From: Odontocerum albicorne
Lineage: Eukaryota > Arthropoda > Insecta > Trichoptera > Odontoceridae
Reading direction: 5' to 3'
NCBI GenBank assembly: GCA_949825065.1
Contig: OX463859.1
Coordinates: 8,160,217-8,224,216 of the forward strand
Length of the DNA stretch: 64,000 nt
The position numbers and the translations under genes were made by a program. The notes below the pieces were generated by a model. That model was not told the DNA's origin and made no database searches. It worked only from the letters and a program-made list of their open reading frames with translations. Positions 33,022 to 43,674 of this stretch are shown here, piece after piece (the first letter of the stretch is position 1; every line of letters starts with the position of its first letter).

Positions 33022-33268
33022 TCACATATCATACTCGTATAGATAGCCGATACGACGAATATAGTCAGTTAAAACTCCCTTTTCACGACTTAGGCCCATT
33101 GTACCAATGCTATCAGCAATAGTGGATCGCAGGTCGGGCACTGGATACGATCCGTTAGCGAACTTTTTGCTGGACCTCCTATCCTCGATACTATCTGGCT
33201 CGAGATTGAGCTTCATAAATTTATTGTAATAGATTGTATCCAGAATCGACTAGACTGAAATACGGTAA
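33022..33268 (-). CDS. candidate terminal exon, unrecognised (weak)
   Basis: On the minus strand a frame opens after a splice-acceptor-like TTTCAG/TCTAG (about 33263-33272) and runs about 80 codons to a TGA at 33022-33024, with an AATAAA about 25 bases further on. The peptide is mixed and charged (FMKLNLEPDSIEDRRSSKKF, then NGSYPVPDLRSTIADSIG, ending YLYEYDM), unlike the hydrophobic or lysine-rich products of random AT-rich DNA. The same frame continues open upstream of one TAG to about 33370 (SSRFYKMVQQNGETYYIQSL). So it is either a last exon or a pseudogene with one nonsense change. I do not recognise the protein. Chance remains possible. Confidence 0.28.
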
Positions 33269-33778
33269 TAGAATCTATCAGGTCGATCGTTTCGTCTTAA
33301 CGATTGGATGTAATATGTTTCCCCATTCTGTTGGACCATTTTGTAGAATCTCGATGATCCAATGTTAAAAGGATTGAAATGAAAAATAACATAAAATACG
33401 TTTAATTCAGTGGATGAAATAAAGGAATCTTTTTATTTAGTTGGTTCGGATATTTCGTGAAACTACTGTTTGAAATTTAAAAAAAAAACCATTTTTAAAT
33501 GCTCCCCCATTGTTAATGAATTTTAAAATATTTCATATATTCGATTTTTAATCCAATAAAATTGAACACTGTTTTCTTTGTATTCGCCATTGTTTCATTA
33601 ATTTAGTTAACTAACGGTTTTAAAAAACCGTGCCTTTTTCGTTACATATCGAAAGACTAAATAACATGTTAAAATTAATTTTTTAAAGGTCACTAGTAAA
33701 AAATAGGTGTCAGTGTATATTAAGAGGAAAAGGAAGGCGCGTACAGGCGAAGTTAAGAAGTTTGTGTGTGAATGGGAA
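33269..33778. other. unassigned AT-rich stretch
   Basis: Apart from the open extension of the candidate exon to about 33370, nothing recognised. Confidence 0.3.
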
Positions 33779-34005
33779 ACGGATTGTATTGTATTACACT
33801 TTCGTTACATGCAGTACAACCTGGCTGGCTGATTTCCACGTGGCAATATCTTCCAACCAACCAGAAATATCTTAAGTTAAAACCAGACTGGAATCCTTTT
33901 TTAAAAAAATATCTGTGTTACAATGGGAATCAAACCCACAACCTCCGTAGTATTGGAAGACAAGCATTTTACCAACTAGGCAACGGAGGTCGTCGAGTTG
34001 GTCGT
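33779..34005 (-). repeat. SINE-1, near-complete copy
   Basis: Minus orientation: 3' body from GTATTACACTTTCGTTACAT and CAGTACAACCTGGCTGGCTG, middle ATCTTCCAACCAACCAGAAA, linker, B-box inverse GGGAATCAAACCCACAACCT at 33924-33943, and A-box inverse ACCAACTAGGCAACGGAGGT at 33972-33991. One of the most complete copies. Confidence 0.82.
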
Positions 34006-34481
34006 CAAAAATATATTTATGTTATGAGATGCGATATGTTTGGTTGATCTTTAAAATACTTCATTTGAAAACATATTAAAAATTAGGTAATTAATATAAC
34101 GTTTTCGACATTGTCCAGAGCAATAGATATTTGCTACATATTGAGAAATAAATACCATATCAAAATAAATTACTTAATGTAAAAATTATAAAAACATACA
34201 ATAACGTAATTAAATAAATATCGACTTAAAAGTTGTTATATTATGCGTTATTCGATAAAATTAAAACAAGCACAAAATAAAGCAGTCCTTATCGTTCCAC
34301 TAAAAACACAATATTGTGAAACCCGAAAGAAAACAATGAAAATAAAACATTAAGATTAGTTCTGCAGATACAGTGAAAACATATAAAAGTGCGAGACCTC
34401 ATTAACGCAGCATGAAGTAAAAATAAACTTGGTGATGCAGCAGAAAAATCGCACTACAATACACATATAGTACGTACGTGT
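34006..34481. other. unassigned AT-rich stretch
   Basis: Nothing recognised. Confidence 0.3.
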
Positions 34482-34503
34482 ATCTATCTATCTATCTATC
34501 TAC
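34482..34503 (+). repeat. (TATC)n microsatellite
   Basis: Five to six TATC units in a row. Confidence 0.9.
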
Positions 34504-34544
34504 GTAGAACTGACTACGGGTATGTACGAGTACGCAACGCAATC

Positions 34545-34700
34545 TAGACCCGTTTAATAATAGATCCCGCTGGACGGACGAGCATAACTATGCCAAGTGC
34601 ATCTGCTTAATATCATCAATCAGCGCCGCTCTGCTCGTGCCTCGTGTCCCGGCAAGCGGCGTGTCGCGCATCATCAAGAAACTGCTAATTAATACCACAC
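34545..34700. other. GC-rich unique island, possible conserved non-coding element
   Basis: Unique, GC-rich (CGTGTCCCGGCAAGCGGCGT) and ending in a TAATTAATA homeodomain-type site at 34687-34695. No coding frame. Function is inference only. Confidence 0.25.
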
Positions 34701-35087
34701 TATCGGTCTGTTTCTAATAAGTCTACACAGGTGTCACAAACGGATTGACTTCAAACTTTGTATATTTGTATTCAAGTCCCTTAATGGGATGTTTCCATTA
34801 TACCTTTCGAATGGGACTAAGGGACGTTCCTTCGGAGAGAAGTAGAAACTTAAAGGTCGATTTCTTCTTCATCTAATTAATTGGTTGTTCCAAATAAATT
34901 AAAGACGACAGGGTATTATGACAAAGATGTTACCCTTACTGGTCCTGTATCGTAGAATGGTCTAACTCCTAGTGTAAAAGATATATGTGGCGTGTGCAAG
35001 TTCAGAAAGCACTTAACATAACAAGACAATATTTTTTGGAACGTCTTGTCAAAATTCAAGAGTGAGTTCCAATCCTGAACTAGAAGA
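34701..35087. other. unassigned stretch
   Basis: Nothing recognised. Confidence 0.3.
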
Positions 35088-35150
35088 GCGCCCTTGCGGA
35101 GAGTTTGCTCTCTAAACGACGCTATATTACACTTAAACGCCCAAACTTTT
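35088..35150 (+). repeat. L2-like 3' tail, diverged
   Basis: GAGCGCCCTTGCGGAGAGTT, TGCTCTCTAAACGACGCTAT, preceded by a B-box-like GAGTTCCAATCCTG at about 35060. Related to 41070-41170. Confidence 0.55.
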
Positions 35151-35799
35151 ATTTAATCTGAATTCTAATTTTAGCGTAAAATGAACCATTTTACAGGGTT
35201 TTTTTTAACGAAGCTAGTGTCAAAAGAAAATGCAATCGAGAAATGCCACTCACACTACAAAAGAGGTAACCATTTCTCGGTTGATTCATTCCAGGATTAC
35301 CAACCGGTTAATTCAATCATTATAAAATCGATTTCTTGTCAGCAGGAATAAAATAGGGCCAGTTCCAGGTAAATTCGCAGTATCCTGTCCCAGTATACGA
35401 GGAGAGCGCCCATGCGAAACGTACTGAGCCGAGAGGGTTGTTCTCTTCCGAACGGTGATCACTTTATTTAGGCTAAGTGGGCGGGCCGGGCCTACTTGCT
35501 CCACTAACCCGAGTACCGTTTCCATTTACTTAACGCGATAGACAAAATGAATAGTTTCAATCCACATATCATACACAGTTTGTGAAACACTATCAGAACT
35601 ATATTATTACCAGCAGCGTATTATTACGCCATTACAACGTCAATATATTTCTAAATATATTCGATGTGCTATTTACCATATTTCCTTTTGCACTCTAAAC
35701 CTCGAAATGTATTTTTCAAGTACAAAAAATGTAAGCGAAATATTGTACGTATATTTTAATTCTTAAACAACTAAACTGACTGACAAAAATTCTTATTCG
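35151..35799. other. unassigned stretch with GC island
   Basis: GC-rich segment 35355-35525 (AAGTGGGCGGGCCGGGCC). No gene. Confidence 0.35.
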
Positions 35800-35910
35800 A
35801 GTCTCTCAACAAGGGGGTTGCGGGTTCGATTCTCGTTGATGTCCAAAATTTAAAAAAAAAGTTCCAATCTGGTTTTCAAAGACCTCTTGAACGTATTTCA
35901 GGCCGATTTT
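35800..35910 (+). repeat. SINE-1 fragment (B-box and middle)
   Basis: GGGGTTGCGGGTTCGATTCT at 35813-35832 (B-box), GTTGATGTCC, an A-run and GTTCCAATCTGGTTTTCA. A-box part and 3' end degraded. Confidence 0.65.
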
Positions 35911-35964
35911 CTTTTTTTAAGAATATATATGACCGAAGTCATAGGTATCCTTATACCCTAGAGC

Positions 35965-36075
35965 ACAAGGCGGAAAAAGTGCCTGTGTCGTTGGAGGGAA
36001 GTATCACAGCGCAAGGTTCAAACCGACGATCTTCCGCACGGAAGTCAAGTTCGTTACCGCGCGGCCATGCATCTC
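35965..36075 (-). repeat. SINE-2 tRNA-like head, copy 1
   Basis: On the minus strand: GCATGGCCGCGCGGTAACGA (A-box region), then GACTTCCGTGCGGAAGATCG and a B-box-like GGTTTGAACCTTGC. The sister copy at 46255-46335 is better preserved. Confidence 0.6.
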
Positions 36076-36442
36076 ATTGGATTGTATTAGAAGAGATTCT
36101 CATATAATATAATCATAAACTACGACTGGATACAACGAAAGTCGTACTGTATACAAACGAAAACGTTTTCATTTATTTATTAAATTAGAAGGATTAAATT
36201 TTGAAAGAAGATATTAGATAATTATAACGTGCTTTATGATAAGATATGGATGCAGAGGTTTTTTTTTAATGCAAGTGTGGTTCGGTTCTCTGCCTGCCAT
36301 GACAGCGTAACGCCGTGAAAGATACATTTATGTACGTATTTTCTGTAACATTTTATGATTATTTTTAGTTTTTAACGGAATGAATAAACAAGACGAATGT
36401 CCCCCTAAAGGCGCCCTCACCGCAGTAAGGCCCGAATTCATC
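36076..36442. other. unassigned AT-rich stretch
   Basis: Nothing recognised. Confidence 0.3.
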
Positions 36443-36675
36443 GTCTAGTCCAGGGGTCTCCAAACTACGGCTCGCGGGACAACACCGACCCGCGAGCACC
36501 ACCAATTCGGCCCGCGGTAATCCAGCCTTCGGTTAGTCCCAATACGAAAATTTGCGCGTAATTCAAAATTACAGTATGTTGGTATGATGAGCTAGTCAGG
36601 TCTTGGCCCTTGGGACTTAGTGGAGGAGTCAGTGTGGCACTTAGGATAAAAAGTTTGGAGATCCCTAGTCTAGTC
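36443..36675. mobile_element. short hAT MITE with 8-bp target duplication
   Basis: 217-bp element (36451-36667) between two copies of GTCTAGTC (36443-36450 and 36668-36675). Ends are CAGGGGTCTCCAAACT and the inverse AGTTTGGAGATCCCTA. It is GC-rich at the left (CGGCTCGCGGG). The target has the nnnTAnnn form, like the other hAT at 1658-2100. No coding capacity. Confidence 0.88.
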
Positions 36676-37399
36676 TAAATACTTATCTCTTACCTTAAAA
36701 TTTCGCATTTCGGAGTTGAAACCCGAACACTTCAAACTTTAAAGTGATGCAATGAAACCACGTGACTCCTTTATTTAAGGAAGCCATGACAAATTAGTAT
36801 AAAATTTAACTTGAAATAACAATTTCTTGAGTAAAAAAGTTAAGATTAAGTATGAAAGATCTGACTATGAATTCGATATATGAATACAGTCGTATTCTCT
36901 CAAAAATGAATATCTACGCAATTATTCCTCAATGCAGCATCAATCTCACTTTACTTACCAGAACGCAGGGCTACTATTTTTAATTTAAAAAATAAAGCTT
37001 TGTTTATTAAGACAAAAGTACATATTTTCTCTTTCAGAAATATAAATGGAACAAAGAATATTTCCTCCCCTAAAAATAATTCAAATTAAACCGTCGGTCT
37101 CCCCGTTGCAAATCTTTCATTGGCCAGTGCACGCACGCCCCCGCGCGCCAATGCCCCCATAATACGCCCCCGACCCGTTTCCTTTATATTCGGTTCCCAT
37201 TGTTTTCCACAATTAAGACTTTTCACGGAGCCCGGTCTGAATACGAAAAGAAAAAAAATATTCGAATCCCCAAATGCGACACACCGTAAAATAAACCACT
37301 GGGGGGGAGAGACAATGTAGCTTTAAAGAATCATATTCTTAAAAGCTTCTTCCTGTAGTATGTTAAGTACAGATAATATTCAAAGACTAACAAAACAAA
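36676..37399. other. unassigned stretch with GC island
   Basis: GC-rich island 37100-37225 (CACGCCCCCGCGCGCCAATG). No gene recognised. Confidence 0.35.
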
Positions 37400-37510
37400 T
37401 AAGAGTGAGACATGTGAGTGAAAGGCGTGGTCGATGAAGACCGAGGAAGATCGAGAAATATGGTTGGATCAAGTGAATGATATTTTGAAAGGAAATTATA
37501 TCATGAAAAC
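37400..37510 (+). pseudogene. LINE type A fragment
   Basis: Decayed linker of the type A C-terminus: GTGAAAGGCGTGGTCGATGA, AGATCGAGAAATATGGTTGG, ATCAAGTGAATGATATTTTG. This corresponds to GRGRPRKVWLDQVNDIL seen clearly at 50340-50430. Confidence 0.5.
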
Positions 37511-37519
37511 TGTTATCCG

Positions 37520-37745
37520 TGGCCTAGTTTGTGAGACGGCGTCTTCCAACCTGGAGATTGCGGGTTAAATACCTGCTGGTACCCAATTATTGTTAAAAGG
37601 GTTCTATTCTTGTTTTAAGTTTAGGACTCTACAACCATCGAATATCTTTAACAAACCACTTTTCCGATTGGTTGGATGAGATTGCCACATGACAAAAACC
37701 CCACCAAGTCGTACTGAGTAGAACTTAAATTCCAACATCTAAAAC
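37520..37745 (+). repeat. SINE-1, near-complete copy
   Basis: A-box region CCGTGGCCTAGTTTGTGAGA at 37519-37538, B-box TTGCGGGTTAAATACCTGCT (37558-37577), middle CTTGTTTTAAGTTTAGGACT, and body TTGGTTGGATGAGATTGCCA ending near AAGTCGTACTGAGTA. Confidence 0.75.
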
Positions 37746-38184
37746 AACGGTTATGGATTTATACATATACATCGTATCGTTTAATGTATGCAACTGTAAT
37801 GAAATCGGCTGTATTGTGTTTTGTTTATGTTCGAGGTTCAATACAAAAAATATTTAAATTTCTCATGTTTGACAGACGCAACAAAAAAATCCTACCGCGA
37901 ATGTACTAAATAACATATATTTAATGTCCGTAACCAAAATTTCGCAATAAATCGTATCAGTGTTGTCTATCGAGTTAGAAATAGAATATTTAAATTAAAA
38001 ACAACCCTCTAAAAGGACACTTGAATAAGAGGGAAAGATGGCACGCTAAGCAGCTGTTTATTCACAAAAAAATGCAAGCTGATGTATCAACCCCTATTCA
38101 ACTCATCTGCTTACACCCGCATTGTCAAGGAATGATAAATAATGAGTTACAACATATTTACAAAATAATTTATTTATAAATCAT
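37746..38184. other. unassigned AT-rich stretch
   Basis: Nothing recognised. Confidence 0.3.
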
Positions 38185-38400
38185 TAATGAATACGACACA
38201 GTTGTGTTTACAGCAAGGTTTTGAACTATAAAAAGCAAAAAAGCAGTGAAACTAACAGAATTTATTAATACGATACAGTTGTGTTTATAGAAAGGTTTTG
38301 AACTATAAAAAGGAATTAAACTTTCAGAATTAATGAATACGATACAGTTGTGTTTATAGAAAGGTTTTGAACTGGAAAAAACAATGAAACTTTCAGCATA
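38185..38400 (+). repeat. three-unit tandem repeat (about 67-81 bp units)
   Basis: The block ATACGATACAGTTGTGTTTA / AAAGGTTTTGAACT recurs at about 38189, 38269 and 38337, each followed by a ...GAAACTTTCAG-like end. The first unit is longer by about 14 bp. Confidence 0.85.
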
Positions 38401-38889
38401 TTATAATAGCATACATTATTATAATAGCAGCATATTTCAACATTAACGAGAGGATTGATGATGATAATAATAAATTATGTATTGATAGCAAAATAAACGT
38501 TCACATGTGAGGACCTCCTTGGGGGGTTTTCGATTTTTCTTAAGGTTACGGCGATGTTACCCACAAAAAGGGGTCTAGTCCGGCTAAGGCTGCCGCCCGA
38601 GTTATTGTAAACTTTATATGTACGGTAGAATTGCCAACACATACATCCACCATCACATCTAAATTATATTGATTTAATAATAAGGATAAAATTTCCTATG
38701 CAAATTCCATTAATTTGACAATGCTATTGTTCACGAATAATAAATTCAGTCCTATTGTGAAAATTTTGATAAACGATTAACCTAAAGAAAAATATCAAGT
38801 CGTACATTTAAAAAAACGTCATCCCGTCTTATATTTTCACCACTAGACCACCCCCACAACGCATTCTTTACATAAGCATTACCTTATAT
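38401..38889. other. unassigned stretch
   Basis: Mostly AT-rich; a GC-balanced patch at 38510-38605. Nothing recognised. Confidence 0.3.
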
Positions 38890-39290
38890 CATCATCGTCA
38901 ACCAGGGTCGATCCACTGCTGGATGAAGGTCTCCCCAAGTTGACTTCAAATAAGTTCGGTTTTTTGCTCGTTGGTGCCATGAGATGCTGCCATGCTTCCT
39001 GATTTCACCTATCCAGCGTACCTTCGGTCTTCTGGGCCTCTTAATGCCTCATGCGTACCATTAGATTATTTTGGACGTCCATCGGGAATCTGACATTCTG
39101 GCTACGTGTCCTGCCCGTTGCCATTGCATTTTCTTGCACACCTTTATTACGTATTCTAACCTTTGTTATGTTGCGAATCCAGGTGTTTCGTTTACGGTAT
39201 CTTTTCGTACATCCCAAAATGTATTTATTCATGCTCCTTTGTGCGGTCTGGAGCTTTTGTGTATGCTATATAAGGTCACGTATTAGAATT
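38890..39290 (-). pseudogene. LINE C-terminal relic, RTE-like
   Basis: On the minus strand a 63-codon frame reads RYRKRNTWIRNITKVRIRNK and later AMATGRTRSQNVRFPMDVQN, and past its stop EAQKTEGTLDR. This is the NTWIRxxTxV...G...RM.D...W order of RTE-like C-termini, a fourth lineage separate from types A-C. The end has the GGGAGACCTTCATCCAGCAG 3' signature (inverse at about 38915-38940). Confidence 0.68.
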
Positions 39291-39392
39291 CATGCCTAGT
39301 TTGCCTGACGAAGATCTCGGTAAATGTGCTCGAAACTATTGTAGAATTGATAAAGTAACATTGTATTAGTGAAATTGGTCGAGCTAATTTTA

Positions 39393-40775
39393 TTCCATAA
39401 ATAAACGCCCGAAACATTTACTAGTAAAATATAATAGGTTAGTCAATAAGTTTTGAAAGCGACATCTATGGAGCAGTAAAAAAAAACAAAATTTCTACGC
39501 CATTTTAATATTTCATCTTTCATAAGAACGTACTCAAAATTTCATTTCGATCTGTCAATTCATTCTTTGTTTACAAGCCATTTGAAGTTGACGTGTCAGT
39601 GTATTTTTTAACAATGGAAAAATCCGAATATCGTGCAGTGATTAAATTATTTGTTTTGGAAGGTTTATCGGCTACTGAGATCCATGCAAAGATGGTGAAA
39701 GTATTAAAGGAGTCTTCTCCTTTATTTCCAACCGTTCACCGAAGGGTTTGGAGTTTAAGCGTGGCCGTACAAGCGTTGAAGACGATCCACGCTCAGGACG
39801 TCCAAAAAGTGCATCAACACCAGAAATCATAGCGAAAATACAGGATATGGTTTTGGAAGATCATCGATCGACTGTGGATGTGATAGCTGACACCATAGGC
39901 ATCTCACATGGAACACCATGGCATATTTTGGCTGAAGTTTTGGGTTTCAAAAAACTGTGTGCACAATGGGTGCCGCATTTGCTAACAATGCAACAAAAAC
40001 ACGTTCGAATGCGACTTTCTGAGCAACATTTGGAGCAATTTCGAAAGGATAAAAAGGATTTTCTGCGTCGATTCATCACTATGGATGAGACTTGGGTCTA
40101 TCACCATGATCCTGAATCAAAACAAGAGGCTAAGGAGTGGTGTGAACCAGGCACTTTGGCTCCGAAGCGAGTTCGTGTCCAGAAATCGGCCAAGAAGGTG
40201 TTAGCGTCAGTTTTTTGGGATGCAAAAGGAATTTTATTGATAGATTATCTCCAAACTGGTAAGACAATCAACTCTGATTATTATTGTGACCTTTTGGACC
40301 AGTTGGATGAAAAAATTTGTGAAAAAAAACCCGGTTTGCAGAAGAAAAAAATCATTTTTCATCAAGACAATGCACCTGCTCACACAGCTCAAAAAACCAT
40401 CGCGAAAATCAGTGAATTGGGGTACGAATTGTTGCAGCATCCACCCTATTCGCCAGATTTAGCTCCCTCTGACTTCTGGCTGTTCTCACACCTCAAAAAA
40501 TTCCTTCGTGGAAAGCATTTTTCATCAAACGAATAGGTTATAAGCCGTCGTAGAGGAGTATTTTGCAGGCCTTCCACAAAGTCACTTCCGTGATGGGACA
40601 ACAAAGTTGGAAGATCGTTGGACCAAGTGAATTGATCTTATGGGAGACTATACTGAGCAATAAAAGTGATTTCCCCCCAAAAAAAATGTATTTTCATTTC
40701 CGCTTTATAAAACTTTTTGACTAACCTAGTAGAGTTCCACAAATAAACGCCCGAAACATTTACTAGTAAAATATA
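39393..40775 (+). mobile_element. mariner element with complete ends, bracketed by 41-bp direct repeats
   Basis: The element is 39437-40726 (1290 bp), flanked by TA (39435-39436 and 40727-40728). Its ends are GGTTAGTCAATAAGTTTTG and the inverse AAAACTTTTTGACTAACC. Outside these lie two 41-bp direct repeats (39393-39433 and 40735-40775), identical except one base, containing AATAAACGCCCGAAACATTT. Mariner normally duplicates only TA, so the longer repeats need another explanation (see findings). Length and ends are those of a full-length mariner. Confidence 0.92.
39614..40634 (+). pseudogene. mariner transposase, catalytic core intact
   Basis: Starts at ATG 39614 (MEKSEYRAVIKLFVLEGLSA, the first helix-turn-helix). 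A one-base frameshift near 39740 shifts to the frame of 39748-40536: FKRGRTSVEDDPRSGRP linker, second HTH (TIGISHGTPWHILAEVLGF), WVPHLL motif, then the DD34D triad at MDETW (40084), HQDNAPAH (40366) and LAPSDFWLF (40471), with exactly 34 residues between the last two Asp. A second frame change near 40537 moves the C-terminus (EEYFAGLPQSHFRDG...LEDRW) into another frame. A nonsense codon follows near 40629. Three lesions therefore block full-length protein, while about 260 codons of core remain open. It is the youngest-looking mariner here. Confidence 0.88.
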
Positions 40776-41060
40776 TCTTAAATATGATACATTGACAATA
40801 ATATTAGTTTTTGTATCAACTGAATGAATTTGTTTTAAAAGTTTAGTACCTCACCATACTGATGCATTTGTGTGTGCATGTACTGTTATGTTGTTGTGTG
40901 TACGGATGTGCGTGGATACAGGAAAATGTGATTTAATAATATTTTTCTAAATTGACATGTGGTGGTCGTTTGATGATTGTTTAACGGCTAGTCGCTACAC
41001 GGCCACAGTCGCCACCCTTACACTCCACTTCGTTTATTTTGTGTTATATTTTACATTTTT
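40776..41060. other. unassigned stretch
   Basis: Includes a T/G-rich run (GTGTGTGCATGTACTG). Nothing recognised. Confidence 0.3.
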
Positions 41061-41170
41061 CAATAATAGTAGGTTCGATTCCCGAATATAAAAGATATAT
41101 TTTTAAAGCGCCCTTGAGAAGAATACGCTCTATAAACGGCAGTATATAAATGATTTTCCTATTATTATTG
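41061..41170 (+). repeat. SINE with canonical B-box and L2-like tail
   Basis: B-box GGTTCGATTCC at 41072-41082 is followed 25 bp later by AAGCGCCCTTGAGAAGAATA, ACGGCAGTATATAAATGA and TATTATTATT. It shows that the L2-like tail seen at four other places belongs, at least here, to a tRNA-headed SINE. The A-box side is unclear. Confidence 0.65.
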
Positions 41171-42049
41171 AATGCCCATTTTAAAACATCGTCACCCAGT
41201 AACGTGGGCATGTATAAATTTCACAGAGAAATTTTAAGAAAATAGGAATATAAACTCATATAAAAAAACAATGACCCCAAGTGAAATTCTGCATGTACCG
41301 GTATTCACAAAAAAGGGAATAGGGTTTCCGAACACAGGAAGTGTCATGCAGGGTGGGAATACCTATCAACAGTACGGTCACCCTTACATTGTATGCACCA
41401 CTCCCCTCCCCGAGGGTGTGCCGGGAGGGTGGGGTGACACAAATACACGCGGGAAGCGGAAGGATCCGGCCGCACAAAAAAGGAACCGATAGCTAGGGGT
41501 AGTGAGTGGACATGGAATATGCAAATGTAATATCTCGGCATTGTCGATCGTTACGCTTGTGCGCCTTTGCAAATGGGTGTTTGTTTATATGCATAAAATA
41601 TCCAATTAACTTCTTTCCTATTTTGAGATTTTAATGGAATTGGGTTTATTAATAGAATAAATATCCTTTGGATTGTGGATAGGCCGATGTTAAAATGCAG
41701 TCAAATGTCTTCTCAAGTTCACACAATTTGAGGTATGTTACACTGAAACGTGAGAGTAGTGGCATTGGAAAGATATTCAATCACTACATGGCGTAAGATA
41801 AATGTAAATAGGTGAATTAGTTAATTTTGTATTGGTTGGGCCGCGGAGCACCATGACATCGATATTTTAAAAACAATTCAGATGTTTCAATTGTATCGTG
41901 TAATTATTTTGACTGAAAGTAATCAGATCTTCGAACGGCTGCAGCTCGGACTAAATACTTGGTGTGTTTTATATGTGAATTTGCGAAAGTAAGTCAACTG
42001 TATCAATAGTTAATGTGAGGCGGCCTTATACTATATAGTCCGTTTATCA
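41171..42049. other. unassigned stretch with GC patch
   Basis: GC patch 41390-41470 (CCCCTCCCCGAGGGTGTGCC). No gene; overlapping frames on both strands are chance. Confidence 0.35.
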
Positions 42050-42266
42050 TTGAATTGTATTACACTTTTACTGGATACAATACAACCTAGCGGGTTTATT
42101 ACCATGTGGCAATCTCTTCAAACCAACCAGAAATATGTTAAAGAGGCCTTAAGTGAAAACCAGACAAGAATCCTTTTTAAAAAATGTGGTTTCCAGCGGG
42201 ATTTAAACCAGTAACCCTCGTGTTCGCAGACAGCCGTTTTACCAACTAGGCCACGGAGGTCATTTA
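42050..42266 (-). repeat. SINE-1, near-complete copy
   Basis: From 3' body (ATTGTATTACACTTTTACTG, ACAATACAACCTAGCGGGTT) through AACCAACCAGAAATATGTTA and CTTAAGTGAAAACCAGAC to the head inverse (ACCAACTAGGCCACGGAGGT, 42241-42260). The B-box is CGGGATTTAAACCAG. Confidence 0.82.
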
Positions 42267-43037
42267 CATGAATAAAGAGTAGAATTATTTAAACATTATA
42301 TTGAATAATTTTCAAGTTTACATACAATAATTTTATCAGGCCAGAATTTGGGCATTGAATAATGCAAACAGTATTTTTTACAAAATGTTTGTACTCGATG
42401 TGGCATTATCACATTTTTAAAAACGTAAACTTCGTTGACACTCGATTCGATAAGATTTTATTTTCACATTTTGATGTAATTAATTGTGAATTTGTATCCA
42501 CCGTAATATATAAACTTGTATATAGAGTAAAAATGACTAACTTTATTTGAAACACATGATAACATATACATTTTGAAATTTTAAATCAACAAAGAAAACA
42601 TAGTAAATGAGGAACTTCAAATAATTCCAAATTGTTTTATGGGTACGTTCAATTTGACACGATTGCCTGTAACTGAATCCGATCGGGTGAGGGGAGAGAA
42701 CAATACGGACTCAAATCGATTGGATAAGCGCGTTTGATTAAACTTGGTGTTGTTATTAATTTAAAAACGGGTCAACACATGCTGTAAACTGGCTGGCATG
42801 AAGCATTTGTAACCCGCAACTATTGTGGGTGTTTGAATCGCCTGGATGGCAAATGTGCGGTGGAATATTTTTTACTTGTCGGAAACTTTGTATTTGACGA
42901 ATGATCACTTAAGAGGGGTTTCGCCTAGTGATTCATATGAAATACCATTTATTTTAAGAACGAACACGCCTTACGACTCCGTTTTAATGCCATATGAAAT
43001 CGTTGGAATTCTTCATGCAGTCGAACGTCTGTGACAT
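42267..43037. other. unassigned AT-rich stretch
   Basis: Nothing recognised. Confidence 0.3.
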
Positions 43038-43345
43038 AAATACATACATACCATCACGCCGTTTCCATGTTGGGGTAAGCATGAAGAAAAGAGCGCCAGA
43101 CTTTCCTATCGCGACACACATCTTTCGCCTATTCTGCAACCATGCACCTCATGCTACTCCTTTGCTTTCTCTGACTTTTTACATTTCCATCTTCCAAAAT
43201 ATAATTCACTGATCCAGACATACTTTCCATGGTTTTCCTCTACCACTCCTTTCATTCAAAGTTGCACTGTATATTTGTTTTGTTAGTCTTTCTTCATTCA
43301 TTTGTTCTACATGCCCAATCTATCTCGAAGTGCTATTCTTCATCT
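43038..43345 (-). pseudogene. LINE C-terminal relic, type A, with 3' tail
   Basis: Tail signature at 43045-43065 (inverse of ACATACCATCACGCCGTTTC). Reading back on the minus strand: RCMVAE.AKDVCRDRKVWRSF, GRGKPWKVCLDQ, and RIGHVEQMNEERLTKQIYSA at about 43265-43335. A good example of the family with tail attached. Confidence 0.78.
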
Positions 43346-43674
43346 TACATAATATATCACCCTCAAGTTCACATTCATCCCATCAGTTAGTTATATATGA
43401 TGTCAAACATTGTTACACTATATATTATTCTCGTGCATGCATCTCTCCAGTATTTATTGGATCCTTACAGTATTTTTCCATGTCCACGTTCACCTTCATA
43501 CATCAAGGTTGGTAATATAATATGTAATGTTTATCTCCGACTTAGTGGTAAAATGAAGTTTCCACCTTGGGATTCCGAGTACGGTTTCCGATTAAGGTAC
43601 ACATTCAGACTTTTCGATTGATTGAAAGAAGTTTATAAATTATTTTAAACTTCGCCGAAGTATTTTCTATAAAC
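43346..43674. other. unassigned AT-rich stretch
   Basis: Nothing recognised. Confidence 0.3.

Noticed and set aside
43330..43621. Two overlapping small plus-strand frames
   Set aside because: Antisense to and beyond a LINE relic; no similarity to known proteins.
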